Origin: Oxalobacteraceae bacterium OTU3CAMAD1
GTDB taxonomy: Bacteria > Pseudomonadota > Gammaproteobacteria > Burkholderiales > Burkholderiaceae_D
Length of the DNA: 64,000 bases
Reading direction: 5' to 3'
NCBI GenBank assembly: GCA_024123915.1
Contig: CP099650.1
Coordinates: 6,510,001 to 6,574,000, forward strand
The notes beneath the pieces are model-generated. The model saw only the letters and a list, made by a program, of their open reading frames with translations, was not told the origin of the DNA and ran no database searches. The translations under genes and the position numbers were made by a program. Shown one piece after another: positions 39,036 through 51,818 of this stretch; the first letter of the stretch is position 1, and every line of letters begins with the position of its first letter.

Positions 39036-40271
39036 CTAGACGATCCGGGCGCGCTCCAGCATGGCGTGCAGCAGCACGTTGCAGCCAGCTTCCAGATGTT
39101 CGGACTTGGCGTCCTCGATCTCGTTGTGGCTGATGCCGTCCTTGCATGGCACGAAGATCATGCCCGACGGCGCCAGGCGCGCCGCATAGATCGCATCGTG
39201 GCCGGCGCCCGAGACGACGTCCATCGTCGAATATCCCAGTTTGGCGGTGGCGTTGCGCACCGCGTCCACGCAGTCCGGATGGAACGGGCATGGCGGATAG
39301 TAGGACACGCGCTCGATCGAAATCCCCAAGCCGCTTCCGGCGCGGGTCTTGTCGATAAAGGCCAGCATCTCCTCGTGCATGGTGTTGAGCAGTTCGTCGT
39401 TCACGTTGCGGAGGTCGATACTGAATTTGACTTCGCCCGGAATCACGTTGCGGCTGTTCGGGAACACCTGCACCATACCGACGGTGCCGCGACCGTACGG
39501 TGGATAGCGGTTGGCGATGGCCACCACTTCCTGCATGATGCGGGTCGACACCTGTAGGGCGTCCTTGCGCAGTCCCATCGGCGTAGGGCCCGCGTGCGCC
39601 TCCATGCCGCTGACCACGCAGTCGTACCACGAAAGGCCCATCACGGCCGGCACCACGCCGATCACCTTGTCGGCATCCTCCAGCACCGGACCTTGTTCTA
39701 TATGAGTCTCGAAGTAGGCGCCGATCGGATGCTGGCCCGGCACCTGCTCGCCCTTGTAACCGATGCGCGCCAGTTCCTCGCCCACCGTCTTGCCCTCCGT
39801 GTCCTTGGCGGCGTAGGCCGTCTCCAGGCTGAAGGCGCCGCAGAACACGCCGGAGCCCATCATCACCGGAACGAAGCGCGAGCCTTCTTCGTTGGTCCAG
39901 AAGGCGACCTCGACCGGCGCCTCTGTCTTGATCTTCAAATCGTTCAAGGTGCGCACAACCTCGAGGCCGGCCAGCACGCCGTAATTGCCGTCGAACTTGC
40001 CGCCGGTGGGCTGGGTGTCGATATGGCTGCCGGTCATAATCGGCGGCAGCGCGTTGTTGGTGCCGTCGCGGCGCATGAAGACGTTGCCGATCTGGTCGAT
40101 CGTGATCGACATGCCGGCATCCTTTGCCCAGCCGACCACCAGGTCGCGCCCCTGTTTGTCCAGGTCCGTCAACGCCAGGCGTTTGACGCCGCCCTTGGGC
40201 GTGGCGCCAATCTGGGCCAATTCCATCAGCGCCGCCCACAGACGGTCGCCATTGATGCGCATTTCACTCAT
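39036..40271 (-). CDS. Zn-dependent N-carbamoyl-beta-alanine amidohydrolase (M20 hydantoinase/carbamoylase family)
   Basis: A 411-residue M20-type amidohydrolase of the hydantoinase/carbamoylase family. Metal-site residues lie in GSHIDTQPTGGKFDG, WTNEEGSRF, THIEQGPVLE and GAGHDAIYAA. In this operon, right behind dihydropyrimidinase (18 bases), it should hydrolyse N-carbamoyl-beta-alanine (or the methyl analogue from thymine) to beta-alanine, CO2 and ammonia, the third step of the reductive pathway. AGGAG precedes the ATG. An allantoate amidohydrolase role is the alternative, since families overlap, but that function is already in the fusion at 35747. Confidence 0.93.
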   Translation of the reverse strand: MSEMRINGDRLWAALMELAQIGATPKGGVKRLALTDLDKQGRDLVVGWAKDAGMSITIDQIGNVFMRRDGTNNALPPIMTGSHIDTQPTGGKFDGNYGVLAGLEVVRTLNDLKIKTEAPVEVAFWTNEEGSRFVPVMMGSGVFCGAFSLETAYAAKDTEGKTVGEELARIGYKGEQVPGQHPIGAYFETHIEQGPVLEDADKVIGVVPAVMGLSWYDCVVSGMEAHAGPTPMGLRKDALQVSTRIMQEVVAIANRYPPYGRGTVGMVQVFPNSRNVIPGEVKFSIDLRNVNDELLNTMHEEMLAFIDKTRAGSGLGISIERVSYYPPCPFHPDCVDAVRNATAKLGYSTMDVVSGAGHDAIYAARLAPSGMIFVPCKDGISHNEIEDAKSEHLEAGCNVLLHAMLERARIV

Positions 40272-40289
40272 AACCCTGCTCCTGTTTGA

Positions 40290-41684
<1,395 letters not shown>

Positions 41685-41718
41685 TTACATCTCCTGAATC
41701 CTGTGAGTCTTATGAATC

Positions 41719-43203
41719 TTAGGGGTGGGCGGGCGCCCTCACCGCAGGCACCGTCTTCCCCTTCATCATAACCCCATACACGATTGCGGAGATCACGATT
41801 CCGACGAACCATGCGTAGGTATAAATGGTTTTGAAACCCACACCCACGTCGGGGAACGACGCCGGGAAGGCGGCGTTGAGGAAGCCCGGGATATTCGGCG
41901 CCACGCCCACCGCGAAGGCCACCAGCGCGGCCATGTTCCAGCCGTTGCCATACGAGTAGACGCCGTCCTCCCGATACAGCTCCGCCACATGCAGTTCGGT
42001 CTTGCGCACCATGTAGTAATCGATGATCAGGATGCCGGCGATGGGGCCGAGCAGCGCCGAATAGCCGATCAACCAGGTGAAGACGTAGCCCTGCGTCGAT
42101 TCGAGTATCTTCCACGGCATCATGAGGATCGCGATGCCGGCGGTGATGTAGCCGCCGGTCTTGTAGGAGATCTGTTTGGGCGAGAGCGCCGAGAAATCAT
42201 ACGCCGGCCCGACCAGATTGGCCGCCAGGTTGACCGAGACGGTATCGATCAACAGGATCAGCAAAGCAACCAGCACCGCGATGCCGGTCATGCGGCTCGC
42301 CAGATCGACCGGGTCCCAGATCGCTTTACCATACAGGACGACGGTGGCCGAAGTGACGATCACCGCCATCGCCGCCAGCAGCCCCATAGGCACCGGCAGG
42401 CCGACCGATTGACCGATGACCTGGTCGCGTTGGGATTTGGCGAAGCGGGTGAAGTCGGGAATGTTCAACGCCAAAGTGGCCCAGAAGCCCACCATCGCCG
42501 TCAGCGAAGGCCAGAACACGGACCAGAACTGACCTTCCTTCTTGCCGCCGGCGACAAATTGCGAAGGCGCCGACAGCAGGTCGCCGAAGCCGCCGGCCTT
42601 GTTGTGCACCCATGCCAGCAGCACGAAGCAGATGGCGATCTTCAGCGGCGCGGTGTAGGTCTCAAGCTTGCGGATCGCGTCCATGCCGTGCACGATGTAC
42701 CAGAACTGGATGGCCCAGAAAGCCATGAAGCAAAGCAGCTGCGCGCCATTGATGCCGAGGAAGCCGAGTTTGGCGCCGCCGATTTCGCCGCCCATCATCA
42801 CGCCGAGCAGCGTGTAGATCATCGAGCCGCCGAACCAGGTCTGGATGCCGTACCAGCCGCAGGCGACGATGGCGCGCATCAGGGCCGGCAGACGTGCGCC
42901 GGAAGTGCCGAACGAGGCGCGTGCCAGCACCGCGTACGGGATGCCGTACTTGGTGCCGGCGTGGCCGATCAACAGCATCGGCAGTAAAACGATGGCGTTG
43001 GCGATGAACACCGTCAGCACGGCCTGGTAACCGGACATGCCTCCTTCGATCAAACTCGCCGACAGCGTGTACGCCGGAATGCACATCACCATGCCGACCC
43101 ACAGCGCCGCAAAGTGATACCAGCGCCAGGTGCGCTGCGCTTCGGTGGTCGGCGCGAGGTCTTCGTTCCAGAGTTGCGTGCTGCCAGAGAGTTCTTTGCT
43201 CAC
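41719..43203 (-). CDS. NCS1 family nucleobase:cation symporter
   Basis: A 494-residue transporter with 12 hydrophobic helices of the NCS1 family (WVGMVMCIPAYTLSASLIEGGMS at helix 1; GTKYGIPYAVLARASFGTSGA after helix 2; GYSALLGPIAGILIIDYYMVRKTEL near the end). NCS1 members import uracil, cytosine, allantoin or hydantoins with Na+ or H+. In this operon uracil/thymine or dihydropyrimidine uptake is likely. The start is taken as GTG at 43203 (SKELSGSTQLW) with GGAG upstream; the longer frame runs into the intergenic hairpin region. Confidence 0.93.
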   Translation of the reverse strand: MSKELSGSTQLWNEDLAPTTEAQRTWRWYHFAALWVGMVMCIPAYTLSASLIEGGMSGYQAVLTVFIANAIVLLPMLLIGHAGTKYGIPYAVLARASFGTSGARLPALMRAIVACGWYGIQTWFGGSMIYTLLGVMMGGEIGGAKLGFLGINGAQLLCFMAFWAIQFWYIVHGMDAIRKLETYTAPLKIAICFVLLAWVHNKAGGFGDLLSAPSQFVAGGKKEGQFWSVFWPSLTAMVGFWATLALNIPDFTRFAKSQRDQVIGQSVGLPVPMGLLAAMAVIVTSATVVLYGKAIWDPVDLASRMTGIAVLVALLILLIDTVSVNLAANLVGPAYDFSALSPKQISYKTGGYITAGIAILMMPWKILESTQGYVFTWLIGYSALLGPIAGILIIDYYMVRKTELHVAELYREDGVYSYGNGWNMAALVAFAVGVAPNIPGFLNAAFPASFPDVGVGFKTIYTYAWFVGIVISAIVYGVMMKGKTVPAVRAPAHP

Positions 43204-43279
43204 GGGGCGTTCTCCAAGGGTTGATCGTATGCTCTTACCACTGCAAGTTCCGTACCTTGATGCCGGCACCTACCCGCAC

Positions 43280-43338
43280 TGCGCTCCGCCGGGGTCGTAC
43301 CCCTTGGGGTACGACCCCTTTTTGCCTGGGGGTGGGTG
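43280..43338. repeat. GGGGTCGTACCCC hairpin element, copy 1
   Basis: Arms GGGGTCGTACCCC (43291) and GGGGTACGACCCC (43306) are perfectly complementary, and each arm is nearly self-complementary, so cruciform forms are possible. ACCCGCA and a GGGTGGGT stretch flank it. Five Ts follow on the plus strand. It sits inside the pyrimidine operon between preA and the permease. Confidence 0.85.
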
Positions 43339-43348
43339 CCGCGTCCAC

Positions 43349-44635
43349 TCACACCGTCTCGGCGACCTTCTCGGCGCGCGGGTTGCGCGGGTCCTGCGTC
43401 CAGTTCATGTAAGGCTTGCCGGTCTCCTGCGGCACCATCGTGATGCAGCCCTGCACCGGGCAGGTGATCTCGCACAGGTTGCAGCCGACGCACTCCTCCT
43501 TGATCACCTCATAGGTGCGCACGCCGGCGGCGTCGATCAGCTGCGCGATCGACTGGTGCGACGTATCCTCGCACGCCACGTAACAGCGGCCGCACTTGAT
43601 GCAGTCGTCCTGGTTGATCTGCGCGATGACCTGATAGTTCATGTCCAGGTACTTCCAGTCGGTGGTGTTCGGCACCGCCTTGCCGACGAACTGGCTGACG
43701 CTCGTGTAGCCCTTCTCGTCCATCCAGCGCGACAGGCCGTCCTTCATCTCCTCGACGATGCGGAAGCCATGCAGCATGGCCGCAGTGCAGACTTGCACGC
43801 AGCCGGAACCGAGCGCCATGAATTCCGCCGCGTCGCGCCAGTTGCCGATGCCGCCGATGCCGGAGATCGGCAAGCCCTTGGTGGCCGGATCGCGCGCGAT
43901 TTCGGCCACCATGTTCAGCGCGATCGGCTTGACGGCCGAGCCGCAGTAGCCGCCGTGCGTGCTGGCGCCACCGACGACGGGGAACGCCACCATCTGGTCC
44001 AGATCGAGGTGCGTGATCGAGTTGATGGTGTTGATCAGCGAGACAGCGTCGGCGCCGCCGGCCTTGGCGGCGCGTGCCGGCGCGCGCACGTCGGTGATGT
44101 TCGGCGTGAGCTTGACGATCACCGGCAGCTTGCTGTGCGTCTTGCACCAACGCGTGACCATCTCGACGTACTCGGGAACCTGGCCCACCGCCGCGCCCAT
44201 GCCGCGCTCCGGCATGCCGTGTGGGCAGCCGAAATTCAGTTCAATGCCGTCGGCGCCGGTCGCTTCCACCAGCGGAAGGATATCTGCCCACAGCTTCTCC
44301 TCGCACGGCAGCATCAGCGAGACGATGATCACGCGGTCGGGCCAATCCTTTTTCACCTGCGTGATCTCGCGCAGGTTGATGTCCAGAGAGCGGTCAGTGA
44401 TCAACTCGATGTTGTTGAAGCCGAGGACTTCGCGGTTCTTGCCGTAGTGCGCAGAGTAGCGCGACGAGACGTTGACGGCGGCAGGATCTTCGCCGAGCGT
44501 CTTCCACACCACGCCGCCCCATCCCGCCTCGAAGGCGCGCACCACGTTGTAGGCTTTGTCGGTCGGCGGCGCGGAGGCAAGCCAGAATGGATTGATCGAC
44601 TTGATGCCGCAGAATTCTATGCTCAGGTCAGCCAT
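43349..44635 (-). CDS. preA: dihydropyrimidine dehydrogenase subunit PreA
   Basis: A 428-residue subunit that reduces uracil and thymine to dihydro forms. The N-terminal part is an FMN-binding dihydroorotate-dehydrogenase-like barrel (INPFWLASAPPTDKAYNV; NFGCPHGMPERGMG). The C-terminus carries two [4Fe-4S] motifs: CIKCGRCYVACEDTSH and CVGCNLCEITCPVQGC. It works as a complex with PreT, which delivers NADH electrons. Its ATG overlaps the preT stop by one base (TAATG), so the two are translationally coupled. Confidence 0.97.
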   Translation of the reverse strand: MADLSIEFCGIKSINPFWLASAPPTDKAYNVVRAFEAGWGGVVWKTLGEDPAAVNVSSRYSAHYGKNREVLGFNNIELITDRSLDINLREITQVKKDWPDRVIIVSLMLPCEEKLWADILPLVEATGADGIELNFGCPHGMPERGMGAAVGQVPEYVEMVTRWCKTHSKLPVIVKLTPNITDVRAPARAAKAGGADAVSLINTINSITHLDLDQMVAFPVVGGASTHGGYCGSAVKPIALNMVAEIARDPATKGLPISGIGGIGNWRDAAEFMALGSGCVQVCTAAMLHGFRIVEEMKDGLSRWMDEKGYTSVSQFVGKAVPNTTDWKYLDMNYQVIAQINQDDCIKCGRCYVACEDTSHQSIAQLIDAAGVRTYEVIKEECVGCNLCEITCPVQGCITMVPQETGKPYMNWTQDPRNPRAEKVAETV

Positions 44636-46032
44636 TATGCAGCCTCCACTTTCGGTGCAGCGGTTATTGATGCCGTCATTGATTTCAGGTCCTCATGGAT
44701 CGCGTGCGCCGCCAGCTTGCCATGCTGGACCGCCTGCACGGTCAGATCCTGGCCCGGCGCCACACAGTCGCCACCGGCGTAGATACCCGGCAGCACCGTG
44801 CGGAACCGATCGTCGACGTGGATTTTTTCGCCGTCGCGTTTCAGCGTTTTCGCCAGTGGATCACTGATGCCCGTTTCGTCCATGCTCTGGCCGATGGCCT
44901 TGAAGATGGCGTCGGCCGCGATCTCGAAGGTCTCTCCCGTGCCGCCGAAGCGGCCGTCGACCATGGCGGTTTTCTCGAAGCGCATGCCGCGCACGCGGCC
45001 CGCTTCGTCCAGCAGCACCTGCTGCGGTTGCGCCCAGGTGCGCATGCGCACCTGGTTTTCCTTGGCGATGTGCTGTTCGTGTTCGGTGGCGCTCATCGCC
45101 TCGAAGCCGCGCCGGTACACCAAGGTGACCTCCTCGGCGCCGAGGCGCTGGATTTGCACGGCCATGTCGATGGCGGTGTTGCCGGCACCGATGACGATGG
45201 CGCGCGCTGGCAGCGGCAACTGGCTCAAATCGTCCGCCTGGCGCAGCGCCGCGATGTAGTCGACGGCGGCCAGCAGTCCCGGAGCGTCCTCGCCGGTCAA
45301 ACCAAGCTGCTTGCTGGCGCCGAGGCCCAGGCCGAGGAACACCGCGTCGTACTGCGTATGAAGGTCCTTCAGCTGCACGTTGCCGCCCAGGGTCTGGCCG
45401 TGACGGATCTCGATGCCACCTATCGCCAGCAGGAAGTCGACCTCCTTCTGCGCGAAATTATCGGTCAGCTTGTACTTGGCGATGCCGTATTCATTGAGGC
45501 CGCCCGATTTCTCGCGCGCCTCGAAGATCACCACGTCGTTGCCCAACATCGCCAAGCGGTGCGCGCACGACAGGCCCGCCGGACCGGCGCCGACGACGGC
45601 GATCTTCCTGCCGGTCGACGGGAAGCGTTTGAATGGATGCTCGTCGAGCGACATGTTGTCGATGGCGTAGCGCTGCAGCAGGCCGATTTTCACCGGCTGG
45701 CCTTCGGCGTCGTGATTGCGCACGCAGGCGTCTTCGCACAGGATCTCGGTCGGACACACGCGCGCGCAACTGCCGCCCAGAATATTCTGCTTGAGGATGC
45801 CGACCGCCGCGCCGTTGACGTTACCGTCGTGGATATTGCGGATGAAGCTCGCGACGTCGATGTCCGACGGACAGATGCGGGTGCACGGCGCGTCGTAGCA
45901 GTACAGGCAGCGCGAACTCTCGATCGCGGCCTTGCGCGCGTTGAGTGCCGGCGCGAGATCGGTGAAGTGTTCCGCCAGCGCCGCATTGGCTTCCTTCGGA
46001 TGCGGCATGTATTTCAGGGATTCGATCATCAT
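44635..46032 (-). CDS. preT: dihydropyrimidine dehydrogenase subunit PreT (NADH-dependent)
   Basis: A 465-residue flavoprotein of the glutamate-synthase-small-subunit type. N-terminal cysteines (CLYCYDAPCTRICPSDIDV, and GSCARVCPTEILCEDAC) bind [4Fe-4S] clusters; GAGPAGLSCAHRLA binds FAD and GAGNTAIDMAVQ binds NAD(P)H. It passes electrons to PreA. It lies 58 bases behind mmsA. AGGAAAA precedes the two possible ATG codons at 46032 and 46029. Confidence 0.96.
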   Translation of the reverse strand: MMIESLKYMPHPKEANAALAEHFTDLAPALNARKAAIESSRCLYCYDAPCTRICPSDIDVASFIRNIHDGNVNGAAVGILKQNILGGSCARVCPTEILCEDACVRNHDAEGQPVKIGLLQRYAIDNMSLDEHPFKRFPSTGRKIAVVGAGPAGLSCAHRLAMLGNDVVIFEAREKSGGLNEYGIAKYKLTDNFAQKEVDFLLAIGGIEIRHGQTLGGNVQLKDLHTQYDAVFLGLGLGASKQLGLTGEDAPGLLAAVDYIAALRQADDLSQLPLPARAIVIGAGNTAIDMAVQIQRLGAEEVTLVYRRGFEAMSATEHEQHIAKENQVRMRTWAQPQQVLLDEAGRVRGMRFEKTAMVDGRFGGTGETFEIAADAIFKAIGQSMDETGISDPLAKTLKRDGEKIHVDDRFRTVLPGIYAGGDCVAPGQDLTVQAVQHGKLAAHAIHEDLKSMTASITAAPKVEAA

Positions 46033-46090
46033 TCATTTTCCTGGCTAATGGCTCGGTAGCATCGGACACCCGGACGACGGATTCGTCCGA

Positions 46091-47593
46091 CTACTTCATC
46101 TGAGGGAATGCAAATTCCGCGCCAGCACTGGCGGTGTTCGGCCAGCGTTGCATGACGGCCTTGTGGCGCGTGTAGAAGCGCACGCCTTCGGGACCATAGG
46201 CGTGATGGTCGCCGAACAGGCTGCGCTTCCAACCACCGAAACTGTTGAACGCCATCGGCACCGGCAGCGGCACGTTCACGCCCACCATGCCGACCTGGAT
46301 CTGGCGCACGAACTCGCGCGCCACGCCGCCGTCGCGCGTATAGATCGCCACGCCGTTGCCATACTCGTTACGGTTGATCAGTTCCACCGCACTGCCCACA
46401 TCGGGAGAGCGCAGCATGCACAGCACAGGTCCAAAAATCTCTTCCTTGTAGATCGTCATATCGGGCGTCACATGGTCGAACAAAGTACCGCCGATGAAGA
46501 AGCCGTTCTCGCGTCCCGGCACGATGTGATTGCGTCCGTCGACGACCAATTTGGCGCCCTGCTCCACGCCTTCTCCGATCAAGCGCTCTATGCGCTGCTT
46601 GGCCGCGCTTGAAACGACAGGTCCCATTTCGGCGTCGTGCTCCATACCGTCGCGCACTTTCAGTGCAGCCGTGCGCTTTGCCAGTGCGTCGACAATTTTG
46701 TCGCCAGCGTCGCCGACGGCGACCACCACCGAAATCGCCATGCAACGCTCGCCGGCCGAACCGTATGCGGCGCCCATCAAAGCGTCGACCGTCATCTCCA
46801 TATCGGCGTCCGGCATCACCACCATATGGTTCTTGGCGCCGCCCAAAGCCTGCACGCGCTTGCCCGCGGCGCAGCCGCGCGCGTAGATGTATTCGGCGAT
46901 CGGCGTGGAGCCGACAAAGCTCAATGCCTGCACCACCGGATGATCGAGCAGCGCGTCGACCGTCACCTTGTCGCCTTGAACGACGTTGAACACGCCGTCC
47001 GGCAGGCCCGCCTCCTTCAGCAGCTTGGCGTGCAGCAGCGACGGTGAAGGATCGCGTTCGGAAGGCTTGAGGATAAAGGTGTTACCGCAGGCGATAGCGA
47101 CCGGGAACATCCACATCGGCACCATCACCGGGAAGTTGAACGGCGTGATGCCGGCCACCACGCCCAGCGCCTGGCGCATCGACCAGGCGTCGATACCGCG
47201 CGAAATCTGATCGGTAAACTCGCCTTTCAGCATCTGCGGAATGCCGACCGCGAATTCCACCATCTCGATGCCGCGCGCTACCTCGCCCTGCGCGTCGGCG
47301 AAGGTCTTGCCGTGTTCGCGCGTCAGCATCGCCGCGAATTCGTCGACGTGCTGCTGGCACAGCTGGAGATACTTGAACAGCACGCGGGCGCGCGTCAGCG
47401 GCGGCGTCGCCGACCACGCGGGGAAAGCCGCTTCCGCCGCGCGCACGGCGACGTCGACTTCTTCGACGGTGCCCAGCGCAACGCGTGCCACCGGTTCGCC
47501 CAGCGCCGGATTGAAGACGTCCGCATAGCGGCCGCTTTGGGTGTCGACTTTGGCGCCGTTGATAAAGTGGGTGATGGTGTCAAGGTTGCTCAT
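46091..47593 (-). CDS. mmsA: CoA-acylating malonate/methylmalonate-semialdehyde dehydrogenase
   Basis: A 500-residue aldehyde dehydrogenase of the MmsA type: [16 protein letters not shown] cofactor region (here [18 protein letters not shown]), the catalytic cysteine in [12 protein letters not shown] near 285, and the C-terminal [25 protein letters not shown] typical of MmsA. It turns malonate semialdehyde (from beta-alanine) into acetyl-CoA, or methylmalonate semialdehyde (from thymine) into propionyl-CoA, with NAD+ and CoA. It completes the carbon end of the reductive pyrimidine pathway in this operon. Confidence 0.95.
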   Translation of the reverse strand: MSNLDTITHFINGAKVDTQSGRYADVFNPALGEPVARVALGTVEEVDVAVRAAEAAFPAWSATPPLTRARVLFKYLQLCQQHVDEFAAMLTREHGKTFADAQGEVARGIEMVEFAVGIPQMLKGEFTDQISRGIDAWSMRQALGVVAGITPFNFPVMVPMWMFPVAIACGNTFILKPSERDPSPSLLHAKLLKEAGLPDGVFNVVQGDKVTVDALLDHPVVQALSFVGSTPIAEYIYARGCAAGKRVQALGGAKNHMVVMPDADMEMTVDALMGAAYGSAGERCMAISVVVAVGDAGDKIVDALAKRTAALKVRDGMEHDAEMGPVVSSAAKQRIERLIGEGVEQGAKLVVDGRNHIVPGRENGFFIGGTLFDHVTPDMTIYKEEIFGPVLCMLRSPDVGSAVELINRNEYGNGVAIYTRDGGVAREFVRQIQVGMVGVNVPLPVPMAFNSFGGWKRSLFGDHHAYGPEGVRFYTRHKAVMQRWPNTASAGAEFAFPQMK

Positions 47594-47624
47594 GGTGTTC
47601 TTCTTTCGTTATATCGTCTTATGG

Positions 47625-48740
47625 TCAGCCCAGCAGGCCGTCCGCGTCTACATAGGGATAGCCCAGGGCGTGCGCCACCGCTGCATAGGTGACGTGGCCC
47701 TGGCATACATTCAAGCCGTTCTTCAGGTGGGCATTGGCCTTCAGCGCCTTTTGCCAGCCTTTGTCGGCCAGCGCCAGCGCGTGGCTGATGGTGGCGTTAT
47801 TCAGTGCGAAGGTCGAGGTGCGGGCCACCGCGCCGGGCATGTTGGCCACGCAGTAGTGCACCACGTCGTCGACCACGAAAGTCGGGTCCTGGTGCGTGGT
47901 GGCGCGCGAGGTTTCGAAGCATCCGCCCTGGTCGATGGCGACGTCCACCACCACCGCGCCGGGTTTCATGCGCGAGATCATATTGCGCGTGACGAGCTTG
48001 GGCGCGGCCGCGCCGGGCACCAGCACGCCGCCGATGACCAGGTCCGCGTCCAGCACCGCCTGTTCTATGGAATGGGCGCTGGAAAACATCGTCGAGATGC
48101 GGTTGCCGTACACCAGATCGAGCTGGCGCAGGCGGTCGATATTCTTGTCGAGGACGGTGACGCGCGCGCCGATGCCGACCGCCATTTGCAAGGCGTTGGT
48201 GCCGACCACGCCCGCGCCGATGATGGCGATATGGCCGGGCGCCACGCCGGGCACGCCGCCCAGCAACAGGCCCATGCCGCCCTTGGATTTTTCCAGGTGC
48301 GCGGCGCCGGCCTGGATCGACATGCGCCCCGCCACCTCGCTCATCGGCGCCAGCAGCGGCAGGCCGCCGTTGTCGCCGGTGATGGTTTCGTAGGCGATGC
48401 AGACGGCGCCCGATGCGACCAGCGCCTTGGTTTGTTCGGCGTCGGGGGCCAGGTGCAGATAGGTGTAGAGTATCTGGTCCTTGCGCAGCATCGCGCATTC
48501 GTTCGGCTGCGGCTCCTTGACTTTGACGATCATGCCGGCGCGCGCGAAGATGTCCGGCGCGTTGTCGACGATTTCGGCGCCGGCGCCTTCATACATCGCG
48601 TCGGTCAGTCCGATGGCGGCGCCCGCGTCCTTTTGTACAAGGACTTGGTGGCCGCGCAGTACGAGTTCCTTCACGCTGGCCGGGGTAAGGCCAACGCGGG
48701 ACTCCTGGTTCTTGATTTCTTTTGGAACGCCTACCAGCAT
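47625..48740 (-). CDS. ald: alanine dehydrogenase
   Basis: A 371-residue L-alanine dehydrogenase: N-terminus [20 protein letters not shown], substrate-binding region around residues 70-100 (KVKEPQ, H at about 96), NAD-binding [18 protein letters not shown] and the C-terminal [13 protein letters not shown]. It oxidises L-alanine to pyruvate and ammonia. Its place between the beta-alanine aminotransferase (86 bases upstream) and mmsA suggests it regenerates the pyruvate amino acceptor and releases the pyrimidine nitrogen as ammonia. Confidence 0.96.
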   Translation of the reverse strand: MLVGVPKEIKNQESRVGLTPASVKELVLRGHQVLVQKDAGAAIGLTDAMYEGAGAEIVDNAPDIFARAGMIVKVKEPQPNECAMLRKDQILYTYLHLAPDAEQTKALVASGAVCIAYETITGDNGGLPLLAPMSEVAGRMSIQAGAAHLEKSKGGMGLLLGGVPGVAPGHIAIIGAGVVGTNALQMAVGIGARVTVLDKNIDRLRQLDLVYGNRISTMFSSAHSIEQAVLDADLVIGGVLVPGAAAPKLVTRNMISRMKPGAVVVDVAIDQGGCFETSRATTHQDPTFVVDDVVHYCVANMPGAVARTSTFALNNATISHALALADKGWQKALKANAHLKNGLNVCQGHVTYAAVAHALGYPYVDADGLLG

Positions 48741-48769
48741 GATGGTCTCCTTAATTCAAACCCGCACCG

Positions 48770-48822
48770 CATGACAGGGGTCTGACCCCTTGGGGTCAGA
48801 CCCCGCCTTGCCGGGTTACGTC
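48770..48822. repeat. GGGGTCTGACCCC hairpin element, copy 2
   Basis: Arms GGGGTCTGACCCC (48777) and GGGGTCAGACCCC (48792) are perfectly complementary around TT, with CCCGCACCGC and CCTTGCCGGGT flanks as in the other copies. It sits between the aminotransferase stop and the ald start inside one operon. The centre differs from copies 1 and 3 (CTG for CGT) but pairing is kept. Confidence 0.85.
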
Positions 48823-48826
48823 GTGG

Positions 48827-50143
<1,317 letters not shown>

Positions 50144-50262
50144 GCATATCTCCTGTGACGCCAAGCGGATTTTTTGACGAACCGTAAAAAAATTTACCAG
50201 TTGGCAAAATGATGATGCAATAATAGACAGCGCTACAACTATGGCACAGATACACAAATATC

Positions 50263-50304
50263 AAAACTGTCCAACCGTATTGGTAGTAAAAACAGTACAG
50301 TTTT
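50263..50304. promoter_or_regulatory. inverted repeats in the divergent promoter of the pyrimidine operon
   Basis: AAAACTGT (50263-50270) and ACAGTTTT (50297-50304) are perfectly complementary. Between them lies a smaller dyad, CCAA (50271) and TTGG (50280). They sit just before the MocR-type regulator start and about 120 bases from the aminotransferase start. They are good candidate operators for one of the two regulators; which one is unknown. Confidence 0.5.
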
Positions 50305-50330
50305 GCTTTATGCCGCCTTTGGAGTCAAGG

Positions 50331-51818
50331 ATGGAACAAGCGTATCCTGCGATCGATCAATCCGCCAACGGGCCGTCCTCGCCGCCCGGCGCGGCCGGCT
50401 GGCCCGTCGTCGCCATAGAGCGCAGCGGCAAAGGCAGCCTTGTGGATCAGATCGTCTCGGCCATCAGCGCGATGGTGGGCGCGCGGGAGTTGCGCATCGG
50501 AACCAAAATGCCGTCCGTGCGGCAATTCGCCAAGTGTAATGGCGTCAGCACCTTTACAGTTGTGGAATCCTACGACCGCCTCGTCACCCTGGGGCTGCTG
50601 TCCTCGCGGCGCGGCTCCGGCTACTTCGTGGCGCGCCAGGACCTGCCAGCGGTGCTGCTGCCGCTGGCAGGCGAGGCCACGCCGACCGCCATCGACGCCC
50701 TCACCGCCCACCTGTACTCCGGCATGTCCGACGCGCTGGCCGTGGGCGCCGGCTGGCTGCCGCCCGAGTGGTACGGCGAGGACACCATCCTCGACGCCGT
50801 GCGTCACGCCATGCGCATCCCGGCCAACCGCCTGCGCGGCTACGGCCATCCGCTCGGCTTCCCGACCCTGCGCCAGCACCTTGCCGCCTGCCTGACCGAA
50901 GACCTGTTCCCGGTGGAGCCGGAGCAGATCCTGCTCACGCACGGCGCCACCCACGCCTTCGATCTGATCCTGCGCACGCTCACCCGGCCGGGCGACACCG
51001 TCTTCGTCGAGGACCCGGGCTACAGCAATCTGCTGTCGCTGATCCGCCACCACGGCTGCGTGGCGGTCGGCATCCCGCGCGGCGACCAGGGACTGGACTT
51101 CGAGGCGCTGGCCAAACAGGCGGCGCACACCCAGCCCAAACTCATGTTCGTCAACACGGTGCTGCAAAACCCGCTCGGCACCTCGCTCAGCGCGGCGCAG
51201 GCGCACCGCCTGCTGGGCCTCGCCGAACAATTCGACTTCTGGCTGGTGGAGGACGACATCTACCGCGAGCTGGCGCCGCGCGGCGAGGCTTCGCTGGCGG
51301 CGATGGACGGCCTGCGGCGCGTGATCCGCGTCGGCAGCTTCTCCAAGACCCTGTCGCCGGTGCTGCGGGTCGGCTCGATCTGCGCCTCGGCCTCGCTGCT
51401 GCCGGAACTGGTGCGGGTCAAGATGCTGGCCGGGCTGACCACCTCCGAAATCAACGAGCGCGCCGTCTACCACGCCATCAGCGCGCGGCCCTACAAACGC
51501 ATGGTCGACAAATTGATCGCCCAGCTGGAGGCGGCCCGCGAACGCACCATCGACAGCCTGCGCGGCGCCGGCATGACGCCCTTGGCCAAGCCGCGCGGCG
51601 GCATGTTCGTCAGCGCCGGCTGGCAGCAGGCCCCGAGCGCCGACTGGAACGGCCAGGTCATCGCCGACCAGGCGCTCAAGGCCGGCATCCTGCTGTCGCC
51701 GTGCGACTTCTTCATGCTGCGCCAGCCGGAGACGATCTGGTTCCGCTTCAACGTGGCCTACACCGACCACCCGCAACTACTGACCTTCCTGAGACACATA
51801 TGTCGACAGCCAAACTGA
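50331..51818 (+). CDS. MocR-type PLP-dependent transcriptional regulator
   Basis: A 495-residue fusion of a GntR-type winged helix (about residues 25-90: LVDQIVSAISAMVGARELRIGTKMPSVRQFAKCNGVSTFTVVESYDRL) and a class-I aminotransferase-like domain that binds PLP (GSFSKTLSPVLRVG with the lysine near 337; NPLGTSLSAAQAHRL). Such proteins sense PLP or amino compounds. It is divergent from the beta-alanine aminotransferase, so it should control the pyrimidine operon, perhaps sensing beta-alanine. GGAG precedes the ATG at 50331. The TetR gene starts inside its last codons. Confidence 0.93.
   Translation: MEQAYPAIDQSANGPSSPPGAAGWPVVAIERSGKGSLVDQIVSAISAMVGARELRIGTKMPSVRQFAKCNGVSTFTVVESYDRLVTLGLLSSRRGSGYFVARQDLPAVLLPLAGEATPTAIDALTAHLYSGMSDALAVGAGWLPPEWYGEDTILDAVRHAMRIPANRLRGYGHPLGFPTLRQHLAACLTEDLFPVEPEQILLTHGATHAFDLILRTLTRPGDTVFVEDPGYSNLLSLIRHHGCVAVGIPRGDQGLDFEALAKQAAHTQPKLMFVNTVLQNPLGTSLSAAQAHRLLGLAEQFDFWLVEDDIYRELAPRGEASLAAMDGLRRVIRVGSFSKTLSPVLRVGSICASASLLPELVRVKMLAGLTTSEINERAVYHAISARPYKRMVDKLIAQLEAARERTIDSLRGAGMTPLAKPRGGMFVSAGWQQAPSADWNGQVIADQALKAGILLSPCDFFMLRQPETIWFRFNVAYTDHPQLLTFLRHICRQPN

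Noticed and set aside
38884..40239. Frame of 451 codons overlapping the amidohydrolase on the same strand
   Set aside because: It is a shifted frame of the carbamoyl-beta-alanine amidohydrolase, with arginine-rich composition and no ribosome site.
44695..46059. 454-codon plus-strand frame opposite preT
   Set aside because: Antisense to preT, whose cluster and nucleotide-binding motifs are intact; the translation shows no domain.
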